The notes below the pieces were generated by a model. It was given only the letters and a program-made list of their open reading frames with translations, was not told the origin of the DNA and made no database searches. From assembly GCA_964543525.1 (NCBI GenBank), contig CAZIYW010000004.1, positions 1-64,000 of the forward strand: a DNA stretch of 64,000 bases. Direction: 5' to 3'. This stretch comes from CBDVBE01 sp964543525. Lineage in GTDB: Bacteria > Fibrobacterota > Chitinivibrionia > Chitinivibrionales > JANQEN01. Positions 14,873 through 24,995 of the stretch are shown in pieces (the stretch's first letter is position 1; every line of letters begins with the position of its first letter). Made by a program: the position numbers and the translations under genes.

Positions 14873-16834
14873 ATGGGAATTTCAATGAATGGGCCGTCCG
14901 GGATTGATACCGGGTATATAATTGATTCCCTCGTAAATCTTGAATACGAAAAGGTAACGAGAGTTCAGGTAAAGAAAGATGCCTATCAGGAAAAGATTAA
15001 CGCCTACTCGAAATTAATGACTTTTATTAAAGATATTGGTACTGCAGCGGCAAAATTGCAGGATCAAGAGGATTTTAATCTTTTCAGCGCTACATCATCA
15101 AATGAGGACATTGTTACTTTTACCGCAGGTACCGGAGGAGTTGCAGGTACTTATGATATCAGGGTTTTTCAGACAGCGCAGCGGGAAAAAATGATAACTG
15201 CAGACAATTTAATTACCTCGCAAACTGCGCAGTTATCCTCCTTTGGGATTACCCCCGGTAAATTCAGTATTAACGGGGTTGAAATTGATGTCACGGCTAC
15301 AGATACTATTCAGGATCTGCGGAGTAAAATTAATAATGCAACGGATGCTGACGGAAAAAGACCGGGGGTTACCGCAACGGTGTTAAAGATTGCCGACGAT
15401 AACTATCGTCTGGTTCTCACCGCTAATGAAACCGGCAGTACGGGGGTAGAATATCTGGATATTGGCGGAGATACCGTTCTTCAGGATCTGGGTATCATCA
15501 TGGATGCCGCGGGCGATAAGGGAATTATTACACAGAAGTTACAATCGGTTGATGATTTGAATACTGTGTTTGGCGGATTAGCGGTTGGTGAACAGATTAA
15601 TTACAGTGGTATCGACCATGACGGCAACACAGTGAATAACACGTTCGTCGTAACTGCAACCAGCGCCATTGATGACCTTCTCAGCCAGATAGAGCAGACA
15701 TTTCACGGTATGGTGGATGTCACACTCAACGGTGACGGTACCATTTCTCTGGAAAATACCGTAGGTGGTCTTTCCGCAATGGAAATGACAACATTTAATA
15801 TGGGTGGTACCGATTATGCGTTTAATACCACTGACGTCGGGTATTCCGGCCAGAATATTCTTACAGTCGGTAAAGACGCATACTTCAGTGTGGATAACAT
15901 AAACATGTCCTCTGATAAAAACAGTGCGAGCGGATTCATTTCCGGGGTAACATTGGATTTTCATAAAGCGGCATATGATGAGGCCGTTACCATTGAGATG
16001 AACCGGGATTATGATGCTATTACCGATAACGTAAATGAGTTGTTGAATGCTTTTAATGCATTAGTGCGTTATGTCAGGAGTAGTACGGAATATGGTGATG
16101 AAGAGGAGGGGGAGACAAAAGGCGCTCTTGCCGGTGATATGACCGCTCGTACCATCCTTAGTCAGGTACGGTCAGTATTTCAGTTGAATTTTGACCTTGA
16201 CGGCAACAGCACGTATGACACTTTGTCAATGGTGGGAATTAAAACGGATATCAACACCGGTGAATTTAAGCTCGAGGCGGGTGATTTTAAGGAGATTCTC
16301 AAGGAAAATTTTAATGAGGTGGTTAATCTCTTTATTACCCGTGGTTATTCTGATAATCCTAATATTGTTCTGGGTACCCATTCGGAGGATACTGCTGACG
16401 GAGTATATACCTTAACTGAAATGGGTAACGATTATCAGATTCAACGGACATTACCACAACCGAGCGCTGCCTACATGTCGGTATCGCGTCAGGGAGACAT
16501 TATCAGCTTTGATGATGGTCCGGTTACCGGTTTAAGTCTTACGGCGCCGGTCGGGAGCGGTGACGCGACCTTTACTTTCTCAAAGGGACTCTCCGGTCAT
16601 CTTGAAAAGTTGGTTAAAGAGTTGACCGACAGCCGTGAAGGGACTATTACCATGCGGCAGGAATCATGGCGTAAGACTCAGGAACGCTTGGATGACAGAA
16701 TTGTAACGCTTGAATCACGAATCGAAGCGTATCGTCTTCGTCTCGTTAAAGAATTTTCGAATATGGAGCAGGTATTAAGTCAGTTGCAGGCACAAAGCAG
16801 CAATATGATGAGTCAGCTGGGATATTATTCGTAA
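14873..16834 (+). CDS. fliD: FliD, flagellar filament cap
   Basis: A 653-residue filament capping protein that folds incoming flagellin at the tip after export by the flagellar type III apparatus. The FliD_N domain opens with MGISMNGPSGIDTGYIIDSL; the central variable region is large; FliD_C includes GFISGVTLDF and the C-terminal coiled coil RVTLESRIEAYRLRL-like helix. The ATG at 14873 is preferred over the one at 14852 because AAGGGGTG precedes it and the family starts MGIS. It heads fliD-fliS-chaperone. Confidence 0.95.
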   Translation: MGISMNGPSGIDTGYIIDSLVNLEYEKVTRVQVKKDAYQEKINAYSKLMTFIKDIGTAAAKLQDQEDFNLFSATSSNEDIVTFTAGTGGVAGTYDIRVFQTAQREKMITADNLITSQTAQLSSFGITPGKFSINGVEIDVTATDTIQDLRSKINNATDADGKRPGVTATVLKIADDNYRLVLTANETGSTGVEYLDIGGDTVLQDLGIIMDAAGDKGIITQKLQSVDDLNTVFGGLAVGEQINYSGIDHDGNTVNNTFVVTATSAIDDLLSQIEQTFHGMVDVTLNGDGTISLENTVGGLSAMEMTTFNMGGTDYAFNTTDVGYSGQNILTVGKDAYFSVDNINMSSDKNSASGFISGVTLDFHKAAYDEAVTIEMNRDYDAITDNVNELLNAFNALVRYVRSSTEYGDEEEGETKGALAGDMTARTILSQVRSVFQLNFDLDGNSTYDTLSMVGIKTDINTGEFKLEAGDFKEILKENFNEVVNLFITRGYSDNPNIVLGTHSEDTADGVYTLTEMGNDYQIQRTLPQPSAAYMSVSRQGDIISFDDGPVTGLSLTAPVGSGDATFTFSKGLSGHLEKLVKELTDSREGTITMRQESWRKTQERLDDRIVTLESRIEAYRLRLVKEFSNMEQVLSQLQAQSSNMMSQLGYYS

Positions 16835-16853
16835 TAACAGAAAGGGGAAGAAT

Positions 16854-17285
16854 ATGAAGGACGCATATTCAACCTATAAGACGGCAAATGTTGATACGGC
16901 CGATCAGGGGAAATTAATCCTTATCGCTTACGATGTTGCAATAAAACACTGTAAGCTGGCGCTGGAGAAGTTCAAAGACAGGAAATTGATAGAAGAGCGA
17001 ACAAAGCATTTATACAAAGTACAGGACGCTATAAGTGAACTTATGGGTTCGCTCAAGCTTGATGTAGGCGAGGTTGCGCGGAATTTATATCGATTATACG
17101 ATTATATGCTCCGTCGTCTGGTCCATGCGAACGCAAAGAGTGAGTCTGATTGCGTAAAGGAGGTGCTGGGATACCTTGTCGAGTTGCGGACAGCATGGAG
17201 CGATGCTATACAGAGTCTTCGCTCGCAAAATTCCCAGACTGCAAGTGGTGATGGACAGCCGCAGGGTATTACGGTAACCGGTTAA
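16854..17285 (+). CDS. fliS: FliS, flagellin export chaperone
   Basis: A 143-residue four-helix chaperone that keeps flagellin unfolded in the cytosol before export. The start AYSTYKTANVDTADQGKLILIAYDVAIKH matches the FliS pattern, and LYRLYDYMLRRLVHANAKSE is the central conserved block. It follows fliD by 19 bases with AAAGGGGAAG before the ATG. Confidence 0.93.
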   Translation: MKDAYSTYKTANVDTADQGKLILIAYDVAIKHCKLALEKFKDRKLIEERTKHLYKVQDAISELMGSLKLDVGEVARNLYRLYDYMLRRLVHANAKSESDCVKEVLGYLVELRTAWSDAIQSLRSQNSQTASGDGQPQGITVTG

Positions 17286-17304
17286 CGGTGTCCGGGAGCG
17301 AAAA

Positions 17305-17691
17305 ATGAAGATAAATAAAATTGAAGCAGCGTTACAAAGTATTCGCAGTAAGTATGCCCGTATTCGAGAGATGACCGAAATACTGGATGCTGATACCGCT
17401 GTAGAGACCTGTGAAAAGGTTCTAAGGCAGCGTGCCGGATTGTTATCCGAGATTGAGCAGGAAGCAAACAGTCTTGATTGTCTCTGTGCGCATTGGCGTG
17501 AACAATGCAATGTCGATCAGGGACTGGCGACGTTAAAAAGTGAGATTCAACTGCTTATTTCCGCCGCAGTAGCGCTTGACAGTACAATACAGGATAGACT
17601 TGCCCGGAGAATCGGTGAAGTGAAGAATGAGCTGTCCCGCTTAAGCAGTACGTCGAAGGTAGCGCTTTCCTATGCGCGTCATGTCGCCTGA
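17305..17691 (+). CDS. FliT-like flagellar chaperone (coiled coil)
   Basis: A 128-residue, almost fully helical protein without a membrane segment. It has no strong family motif; position right after fliS (19 bases) and size suggest a FliT-like export chaperone or FlgN-like protein, as is common. GGGAGCG precedes the ATG. Assignment is by context. Confidence 0.55.
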   Translation: MKINKIEAALQSIRSKYARIREMTEILDADTAVETCEKVLRQRAGLLSEIEQEANSLDCLCAHWREQCNVDQGLATLKSEIQLLISAAVALDSTIQDRLARRIGEVKNELSRLSSTSKVALSYARHVA

Positions 17692-17725
17692 AGCGGAAAT
17701 GTGCCGGCGGTTTTCTATCTTTCTG

Positions 17726-19024
17726 TTATATTAGAAGATTGTTAAGAATTCCTTTGATTGTATCAACTATTGCCGCGGAAGAAATTATTGATTCATTTCC
17801 CGTGCGCATATCGCGTATTTTCACATTCCCGGCTTTTTCTTCATCGCCGCCGATAAAAACGACAATGTCGGCGCGCGCCGCATCCGCCAATTTCATCTGT
17901 TTGCCAACGGTAGCCTGTTTCAGTGCGAATTCACAACTAATACCGTTGTTCCGCAGCTTCTGAGTGATTGCCACGGTTTTAGCGGGGTTTTCTTTTTCAA
18001 AGGAGACGACAAAGACATTTGAGCGAGGGCGCTGGGCCGGCATCAGCGATTTTGCCTTGAGCAGTTCCGCTAAAACAACATCACCTATTGCGAAACCAGT
18101 CGCAGGGGTTTTAGGGCCGCCGTACAGTGCAACCAGTCGATCGTACCGTCCGCCGCCTGCTATTGCACGAAGGTTTCTCTTTTTGTCCAGCAGCTCAAAT
18201 ACAATCCCCGTATAGTAGGCAAGGCCGCGAACAATACCGATATCAAAAGTAACATATTCGGAAAGGCCGTAACTTTCGAGCAGGGAAAGCAACTTATCCA
18301 ATTCTGTAATTGCCGGTGACGTGGGGTGGATATCCCTTATTGTATCGAGAGACTGCGCGTTGAGAACATCATGCACTTTCTGCACTACCTGAGGATCATG
18401 CAGAAAATCTTCAAGCTCCTTCCGAAACACTTCTTGTGGTATTTTGTGCTTTCTGTCAAGTAGATTGAATAATGACGGGATTGCTTCTTTTCGTATTGAA
18501 AGACTGAGCAACAATTCCTCCAGTAGGTCCCGGCTTGAAATATGTACGGTAAAATCAGTGTTGTCCAGACCCATATCACGCATCAAATCAATGGCAACAG
18601 CTATTAATTCCGCGTCAGCAGTGACCTGTTGTACACCTAGTATATCGACGTTTAACTGGAAAAACTCACGCAACCGTCCTTTCTGCATTTTCTCGTATCG
18701 GAAAAGCCTCGGCAGGGAATACCAGCGCAGCGGCATTTTTAACGAAGAACCTTTCCGGGCCACCATGCGTGCCAGTGACGGTGTCATTTCCGGCCGCAGT
18801 GCCAATTGCCTGCCGCTTTTATCGACAAAGGTGTAGAGCTGTTTTTCAATTTCTTCACCACTCTTCTGGGTATAGAGTTCGAGAGGTTCGAATTGCGGAC
18901 TGTCAAATTTTTCAAATCCGTATCGATGACAGGTTTTTTCCCATGAGGAAAAGATAAACTCACGGAGAGCCATGTCCTCCGGGTAAAAATCGCGTGTTCC
19001 TTTTGGCGGTGCCGGTGTTTGCAT
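17726..19024 (-). CDS. hisS: histidyl-tRNA synthetase
   Basis: A 432-residue class II synthetase charging tRNA-His. Motif 1 region is GTRDFYPEDM; the ATP-site block is ALRPEMTPSLARMVA; motif 2 has RWYSLPRLFRYEKMQKGRLREFFQ; the HisA block is GLAYYTGIVFEL and motif 3 is AGGGRYDRLVALYGG. The C-terminal anticodon domain covers about 330-432. Length is typical. It converges with the FliT-like gene. Confidence 0.96.
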   Translation of the reverse strand: MQTPAPPKGTRDFYPEDMALREFIFSSWEKTCHRYGFEKFDSPQFEPLELYTQKSGEEIEKQLYTFVDKSGRQLALRPEMTPSLARMVARKGSSLKMPLRWYSLPRLFRYEKMQKGRLREFFQLNVDILGVQQVTADAELIAVAIDLMRDMGLDNTDFTVHISSRDLLEELLLSLSIRKEAIPSLFNLLDRKHKIPQEVFRKELEDFLHDPQVVQKVHDVLNAQSLDTIRDIHPTSPAITELDKLLSLLESYGLSEYVTFDIGIVRGLAYYTGIVFELLDKKRNLRAIAGGGRYDRLVALYGGPKTPATGFAIGDVVLAELLKAKSLMPAQRPRSNVFVVSFEKENPAKTVAITQKLRNNGISCEFALKQATVGKQMKLADAARADIVVFIGGDEEKAGNVKIRDMRTGNESIISSAAIVDTIKGILNNLLI

Positions 19025-19169
19025 ATTTAACCTATTGTAAATATAGTACGGTGTTTTTTATTTTTACAATTAAGCGATATAAAATATAATATGTCGGTAA
19101 ATTGATTATAGAGTATCTCACTTTATATAGGTATGCCGGATATTTTCCATTCCCGGTGAAAGATAATAG

Positions 19170-19919
19170 ATTTTTCATTATCGACAATGTATCTTTACAA
19201 TAGTTCCCTTTAAAAATAGATATCATACACTCAAAGCCGTTACTAAGGATACCCCGAAAAACGCCGTCTATACATTAGCATCTGATGATGACGCTGTTGA
19301 GTCGCTCACGGCAGATAGTAAGAGCACCAATACCTTTGACTTACCGCTTCTCTTAAACAATATCCGCTGGTTCTGCCGTCTTCGATGGCTGGTTATTCTT
19401 GTCCTGGTTGTGTATGGTTTTATAGATTTTGTCCCGGTTCTTATGCACGTTTTAGTTTTGAAATCTCCCGGCACATGGCCATTTATTTTATCTTTTTTTC
19501 TTACCTGTATCAATGTGTTCTATGTGGTTCATGCGAGGCTATATATTGTACGGACCGGAAGTATTCTTCACGCAAAAGTAAATCTATGGATACAGATTAT
19601 TGTTGACTTGAGTGTTCTCACCTTTGTAATATATCACATTGGTGTCCTGGAAACGTATGCCGCTTTCATGTATCTTTTTCATATTACGCTGGTCTGCCTG
19701 TTTTTTCCCCGTTCTGAATCATTTATTGTCATAGTTTTAGCATCTGCATTATACATATTGCTTATATTTGTTGAAGTAAATCAATTTACCCATTCGACAG
19801 GCATTTACACCAACAGAGATCTTAAGGAAGACATCCTGCAGTCTCCTGAAATTTACTATGTCAATATTTTGTTGTTTCTGGGAATTATATGCGTGGTCTG
19901 GTATCTGACTAAACTTTAA
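19170..19919 (+). pseudogene. truncated membrane sensor, 3' end cut by the structured repeat
   Basis: Open frame without a usable NTG start: no ATG, GTG or TTG until GTG 19410, although conserved-looking residues (NNIRWFCRLRWLVIL) begin near 19356. It encodes about five or six membrane segments, resembling the N-terminal sensor part of a histidine kinase or diguanylate cyclase. The last residues LTKL and the TAA come from the repeat that begins at 19905. So the 5' end is decayed and the catalytic part is missing. Confidence 0.7.
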
Positions 19920-20065
19920 GCCCCCACTTCCAGTGGGGGAACCTTATTATGGGTTTCCAAAGGGGGCGAAGCATCCGCTTTGGCCAAGGCGGTGGTATAA
20001 AGCCACCGCCGCGGAGTGGTGCAAGTGGACATGAGCGAAGCGAATGGTCACGAGCGCCTTTACTG
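19905..20065 (+). repeat. 161-bp structured repeat, copy B
   Basis: Second copy of the element at 4022-4183, one base shorter (GGG for GGGG), with C-to-G and G-to-A changes. The hairpins are conserved except one mismatch in the second stem. It sits exactly at the join between a truncated sensor gene and a carboxypeptidase remnant, so it was either inserted there or acted as a recombination end. Confidence 0.8.
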
Positions 20066-20116
20066 GTTTGATAGTATTTTTTACAGGTAATTCTCCCTGT
20101 GCCTATTCAAGTCCGT

Positions 20117-20508
20117 AATATGCACTGGCTCAGAAATATCTTACTGAGCGTAAGGAGGTCTATTTCAAATTTACCTTAAATTCACGTTTTAATATTTCTC
20201 AGTATAATTTACCGAGTATAGTCTCGTTTGACAGGATCGATTTTCCTCAAGTATATGCGTATGCAAACGAGGACGAGTTTGAACAGTTTGTCGCGTGTAA
20301 CTTCACTTATGATGTATTGGTTCCGCCCGGCCTTCACACCGAAGTGGTCATGTCCGATACCCATATAGATAGTAGTACACCTAAAACCATCGCTAAGCAG
20401 ATAGAATTGAAACAAACAGACCCCTTATATATATTTGATAGATATAATTGTACTAAGGAGCCTATCCCCTGCATGGGCTGCATGTTCTTTTTTAAAGCAG
20501 GTGAATGA
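20117..20508 (+). pseudogene. remnant of a zinc carboxypeptidase (M14) N-terminal region
   Basis: The frame starting after the TAA at 20116 encodes EVYFKFTLNSRFNI, then SIVSFDRIDFPQVYAYANEDEF and FTYDVLVPPG. This resembles the propeptide-side region of secreted M14 carboxypeptidases of the Bacteroidota/Fibrobacterota kind. No start or signal peptide is seen, and the catalytic HxxE domain is absent; the frame ends in unrelated sequence. From 20509 to 20646 I see no gene. Confidence 0.55.
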
Positions 20509-20646
20509 ACACGAAAAGGAAGATACCAGTGGTATTGCTGAGAGTAATAAGGGAAAGGCGGTATACTGCCGTGTATTCATATTACAGCGATTCAATTACA
20601 CGGGTATTAACGTTTCGTATACTCCTACCAAGAAGACTGGGACGAC

Positions 20647-21930
20647 ATGAAACTGCGCTTTGTATACCCACGTTTTAAGAAGTATCTTGAAGAACACCCT
20701 GTTTTACGGGAATCCTTAAAGGATTATGTCGTTGGTGATTATACCATGCCTCCGTCTCTGGCACTACCCATTATCGCTGCCATAACTCCTGAGGATATTG
20801 AAGTAAACCTGACAGATGATAATATCGGCCAGGAGATAGATTATTCTGAGCCGGTCGATCTGGTTGCTATCAGCTGTTTTACCCCGCAGGCGAGTCGTGC
20901 TTATGAAATCGCCGATACGTACCGGGAACACGGCGCCAGGGTTATCCTCGGCGGTATGCATCCGACAACCTGTCCCGATGAAGCTCTTCTCCATGCAGAT
21001 GCAGTATGTATCGGTGAAGCAGAACCGGTCTGGCATGATATTCTCAAGGATGTCAGGGCAGGTTCATTGCAGCGAGTCTATACGTCCAAGAACCCTTTTG
21101 ATTTGAAGAAAATGCCGATACCAAAAAGGGAAATATTTCAAGGAAAACAGTATAAATGGAACGCCCATCTGGTGCTTACCATGCGGGGGTGCCCGGTCAA
21201 GTGTGCAGCGTGTCCCATTCCCTATAAAGAAGGTTCGCTTTTCAGATTCAGACCGGTTGACGCAATAATTGAGGATATCAGGCAGATGCCCTATCGTGAG
21301 TTCTACTTTTCTGACGACATGATTATGCTGCCTGGTAAAAGAAGTCGGAAGTTTCTGCATTCGGTTATTGAACGAACCGGCGATCTCGATATCAGTATTT
21401 TCCTTTCGTCCACCATGACCATGATGGTGGATGATTATGCATTCTATACAAATCTGAAAAAGGGTAATGTTACTTCAATGTATACGGTGTTCGGCTTTGA
21501 TTCAGTCTCCCAGAGGCTCTTTAGCAAAGAATGTTCAAAGAGTGAGTGGCGGCGAAACGTTGATATCGTAAAAATGATTGAGGACAATGATATCCATTTT
21601 TTTGCTTCCTATGGTATCGGTTTTGATGATCAGGATAAAGGAGTTATCGATAGAATACTCCGGTTTTCCGATGAAACCGGTATTGATCTCGCCGAATTTT
21701 TTATTGCTACGCCGTTTCCCGGCACTCCTTTCGGGGAGCTCGCCAAAAAAGAGGATAGAATTATTCACCGGGATTATTCGTTATGGAATCAGGCCAATGT
21801 GGTCTTTAAGCCAGCGCATTTTACCGAGGATGAGCTTCTTGAAGGGTACTATTATCTGTGGGAGCAGTTTTACCTGTATAAGAATCATGAAGATACCATT
21901 CGCTCCTTTAATCTTTCTTTTAGCGCATAG
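20647..21930 (+). CDS. B12-binding radical SAM protein
   Basis: A 427-residue protein. Residues 1-140 form a cobalamin-binding-type Rossmann domain with DLVAISCFTPQ and VILGGMHPTTCPDEAL. The radical SAM core follows, with the CX3CX2C cluster at C182, C186, C189 (RGCPVKCAAC) and later FFASYGIGFDDQDK and FIATPFPGTPFGEL. Class B-like radical SAM enzymes methylate or rearrange lipids, antibiotics or other unreactive carbons; the substrate here is unknown. It stands alone after the scar region; the Shine-Dalgarno is weak. Confidence 0.88.
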   Translation: MKLRFVYPRFKKYLEEHPVLRESLKDYVVGDYTMPPSLALPIIAAITPEDIEVNLTDDNIGQEIDYSEPVDLVAISCFTPQASRAYEIADTYREHGARVILGGMHPTTCPDEALLHADAVCIGEAEPVWHDILKDVRAGSLQRVYTSKNPFDLKKMPIPKREIFQGKQYKWNAHLVLTMRGCPVKCAACPIPYKEGSLFRFRPVDAIIEDIRQMPYREFYFSDDMIMLPGKRSRKFLHSVIERTGDLDISIFLSSTMTMMVDDYAFYTNLKKGNVTSMYTVFGFDSVSQRLFSKECSKSEWRRNVDIVKMIEDNDIHFFASYGIGFDDQDKGVIDRILRFSDETGIDLAEFFIATPFPGTPFGELAKKEDRIIHRDYSLWNQANVVFKPAHFTEDELLEGYYYLWEQFYLYKNHEDTIRSFNLSFSA

Positions 21931-22006
21931 TACTTTTTTTCTTACCTTTGTCTGATATCCAAGCCATCTGTTAACGTGATTATTGAATAATATATCCCGG
22001 GAAGAT

Positions 22007-23473
22007 TTATCGCAGGACGGTATAGCGAAATGTGTTTGTTTCATAGGGTGAAGTTTTCACACGAATGAAGTACATTCCTTTGCTGAGGGTATTCAGATAG
22101 GCAAGTGCAAAGGTAAAGGTCTCTCGTTGCGGTTTTATAAACTGCAGACAAACACCGTTCGATGTATACACAGCAATTGAATAAATCGGCAGGGTTGAAA
22201 TAATCCTGTCATATTTAATGGCTGTCTGAGTTGCAGGTGGTGTTTTACTCTTCGGGTGGGAAACAATCGGAGTAATATTGCTCAACCAGGAACAGTCCTC
22301 TTCAAAACCTTCGGGAATTTTCACCCATAACCAGGGCCAGTGTAAACCTGAATAATCATCCGGTATGCCGCTGAAACCAATAGTGTCAGGCCGAAGTACT
22401 TCCAGGTACGACGAATCTTTTATATTTATCAGATAGAGTCGTTCCTGGTAGAGGGTATTCATATATTCCCCTCCTACCTTGAAGTAACGGTCCGCATTCA
22501 ATGTTGCGCAGGCAAAGTAGGGATGGTTGGACCATTCGGGATGATGCCATTTTGCTTTCACGAAAGATTCTGGGTTCGTTTCGATAGGGAACGTATAGGC
22601 AGTGGGATAGCTGTATCCCTTTAAAACCATACCATCGCTGTTATTTATAAGAATAACCTGCCATTTATCCCATGGCGTACCACCGTTCACAATGGGATGA
22701 GAGCCGCTGGTGGTAAGATACATAAGTATATTTGTAAAGTAACAACTTGAAGAAATTGATGCGTTGCAGGATTGCGCAAATGTTGATACCGTATCAGGTC
22801 TTATTTTTCCACTGGTAAGGTCAATCATTACGACATTGCCGCCGCCGGCACACAAATATTTACCGTCCGATGAGAGGCCTCCGGTGTAACCGCCATGTTC
22901 AAACAGTACTTTCGGGGTTCCGACTGCAGGAGGATCAACAGTCGTATCAATAGTGACGGTCATTGTTTTGCCGATACCTTCCCAGGCAAAGTTGGGGGCC
23001 AGAGTAGCGTAGACAACAGTGAGCTGGTCGGCCTGCTGCAGAAAACGCGGCTCGCAGGCACTGTCGCTGACCAGCAGGATGGGAACAGCATCATGCCTAA
23101 GCTCGCACAGGAATATCGAGCTGCGCTCGCCGACCGGACTGCCGGCTTCAACACCGCCGCCTCTGGCAAAGACCACCCATTTCCCGTCGGGTGACAGTAC
23201 CGGTACTTTGGCATCGCGGGCCGATTCAATGATATGGACTACCGGTGTATCGACTGCCTCGGAGAAATCTATATAACACAAATCAATAGTGTTGTCTTTT
23301 ATTGAAATATTTGAATAGACCAGTTTTGCACTCGGCGAGCCCTGTCCGTTGAGCAGGAAATCGTGAATCTCAGTGCTGCTGGATGACATGGTCGTAGTAA
23401 ATGATGCATAAGACAGGTTTACTGCTAAGAAGGAGATGATAAAAAGAATTTCATGGTGTTTAATTGCATGCAT
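22007..23473 (-). CDS. secreted TolB-like beta-propeller protein with sorting tail
   Basis: A 488-residue exported protein. Signal peptide at 1-24 (LFIISFLAVNLSYA). Propeller-type repeats include VPVLSPDGKWVVFARGG, GGLSSDGKYLCAGG and the HPEWSNHPYFACATL block. The last 70 residues (SIAVYTSNGVCL to LSKGMYFIRVKT) resemble a type A sorting domain of type IX cargo. Compared with the protein at 26122 the two halves occur in swapped order. Probably an extracellular or surface binding protein. Confidence 0.75.
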   Translation of the reverse strand: MHAIKHHEILFIISFLAVNLSYASFTTTMSSSSTEIHDFLLNGQGSPSAKLVYSNISIKDNTIDLCYIDFSEAVDTPVVHIIESARDAKVPVLSPDGKWVVFARGGGVEAGSPVGERSSIFLCELRHDAVPILLVSDSACEPRFLQQADQLTVVYATLAPNFAWEGIGKTMTVTIDTTVDPPAVGTPKVLFEHGGYTGGLSSDGKYLCAGGGNVVMIDLTSGKIRPDTVSTFAQSCNASISSSCYFTNILMYLTTSGSHPIVNGGTPWDKWQVILINNSDGMVLKGYSYPTAYTFPIETNPESFVKAKWHHPEWSNHPYFACATLNADRYFKVGGEYMNTLYQERLYLINIKDSSYLEVLRPDTIGFSGIPDDYSGLHWPWLWVKIPEGFEEDCSWLSNITPIVSHPKSKTPPATQTAIKYDRIISTLPIYSIAVYTSNGVCLQFIKPQRETFTFALAYLNTLSKGMYFIRVKTSPYETNTFRYTVLR

Positions 23474-23569
23474 AATTCTATAGTGATAACTGGTTTAATT
23501 TGAAAATGGTATCCGCTCGGTGGCGGTCGAATTGTAGGTATTAATATATAATTTAAAACATTTTAACGG

Positions 23570-24001
23570 CTAATCGATTTTAATCGGCCCTTTAATATCG
23601 AAGAGGGTTTGAATATCGTAGTCATACGCTTTTATATACACGTTGGTATTTTTTACCGAATCGTTTTCAGGTATCCAGGGTTTTACATCATAAGTGAAAT
23701 TATCTCCACTATATTTATTTTCAACCGGTGATTCCGATATTGTTACCGGTTTCCAGGTCATCATGCTGTCAGTACTGTATTCCCATACGAGAAAGGATCC
23801 AATCTGTTCTTTATCCATCTGCGCGACCAGATATACAATATTATACGATTCATAAGGTATACCAAATTCCGGTACCAGGATTTTAATTGCCGGGATAGTC
23901 TCCTCAGGGTTTGTGGAATCACAACCTGGTACGCAAAGAATAAGTGCTGCAGAAATCGTTACAAGCATGGCATTGCAATGAATACATTTTTTCCCTCTCA
24001 T
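23570..24001 (-). CDS. small lipoprotein
   Basis: A 143-residue lipoprotein: signal MLVTISAALILCVPGC with lipobox VPGC, then DSTNPEE. The mature part is a short beta-rich domain ending IKAYDYDIQTLFD. It is related in layout to the lipoprotein at 28611 (CDNPTNPDE start and IKVYNYEIPTEFD end). Function unknown. It lies next to the propeller gene at 22007 on the same strand, which suggests a pair. Confidence 0.7.
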   Translation of the reverse strand: MRGKKCIHCNAMLVTISAALILCVPGCDSTNPEETIPAIKILVPEFGIPYESYNIVYLVAQMDKEQIGSFLVWEYSTDSMMTWKPVTISESPVENKYSGDNFTYDVKPWIPENDSVKNTNVYIKAYDYDIQTLFDIKGPIKID

Positions 24002-24128
24002 TATACGAACTCCTTTGTTGCATTAAAAATGGTATAGATAGTAAGAGAGTGAGTTGAGATTCTCATATCTATGCACTAGTAGTAGTACCCAGCCGCATTC
24101 GGGGCGTTGGTGTGACGACAGATTGTAA

Positions 24129-24995
24129 TTATTTTAAAAATGAAAACGATTGTGTGTAATTATCATTTATACCCTTTGTGTCCGGTATGCACAGTATTGC
24201 AAAATACTTGCCTGACGGGATAGTACGAGCATTACCCCAGGTTAGCGTAGAGATGTTTTCATCGATTGTTGAAGAAAAAACACAGATTCCACGCATATTG
24301 AATACTTGGAACGTTTTTTGACTTGGTACCTGGGTATTGAACATAAAAGTAATACTATTACCTGGTGATGATGTATTTGGGAACAGTATTTTGAAGGGTT
24401 GAACTCCGTTTATATGAGATGTTATACCTTTTTTAATATCTGTTCCCAGATGTGTCAGAAAGGTACTTTCCCAGTGTCCCCTGTTATTCACCTCCAAGCT
24501 GTTATTATAGGATCGATATACAAAATTACCAGGCGGCTGCATGGGATCCATCCATTTTATTTTTGATTCGCCCCCGATGTAACCGGCACATACATTACAA
24601 TGGTATCCGCCGCTGTTCCATCTGATGAGCATGATAAAAGGACACAGTGCATCTGACTCTCTTTTTATCTCCTCCCATTCCAGAGGTCTGTCAACCATTT
24701 CAGCTTCGAGCTGCACGGAACTGCCGTTTTCTTCGAGGCATTCAACAATATCTTCCGGAGGCGGCGCAATATTCTGCGTTGTAATAACGCCTGCTATTTG
24801 TGACTGTGTTTTGGTGCATGACGGATCGTAATATTTTACAATGCATTCGGTAGCAGCGGCCCAGCACCAGTGGTTTTTTCTTTCATATACCCTCGGTACT
24901 CCCGGAATCGAGTCTGCATAGGAGTCCAGTGAAAAACACAGCGCCAAAAGAAGAAACAGTAAAAATTTATTCCGTGCCGGGATTTGCTCGTTCAT
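24129..24995 (-). CDS. secreted papain-like (C39/C70-type) cysteine protease with sorting tail
   Basis: A 288-residue exported protein. Signal peptide ends about SYA-27. The catalytic block is NHWCWAAATECIVKYY with Cys44; His132 lies in GGYHCNVCAGYIGG and Asp150 in IKWMDPM, giving a full Cys-His-Asp set. The C-terminal 90 residues (KILFPNTSSPGNSITFMF to TIPSGKYFAIL) resemble a type IX sorting domain. The family includes staphopain-like peptidases and C39-like peptidases; the target is unknown. Confidence 0.75.
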   Translation of the reverse strand: MNEQIPARNKFLLFLLLALCFSLDSYADSIPGVPRVYERKNHWCWAAATECIVKYYDPSCTKTQSQIAGVITTQNIAPPPEDIVECLEENGSSVQLEAEMVDRPLEWEEIKRESDALCPFIMLIRWNSGGYHCNVCAGYIGGESKIKWMDPMQPPGNFVYRSYNNSLEVNNRGHWESTFLTHLGTDIKKGITSHINGVQPFKILFPNTSSPGNSITFMFNTQVPSQKTFQVFNMRGICVFSSTIDENISTLTWGNARTIPSGKYFAILCIPDTKGINDNYTQSFSFLK

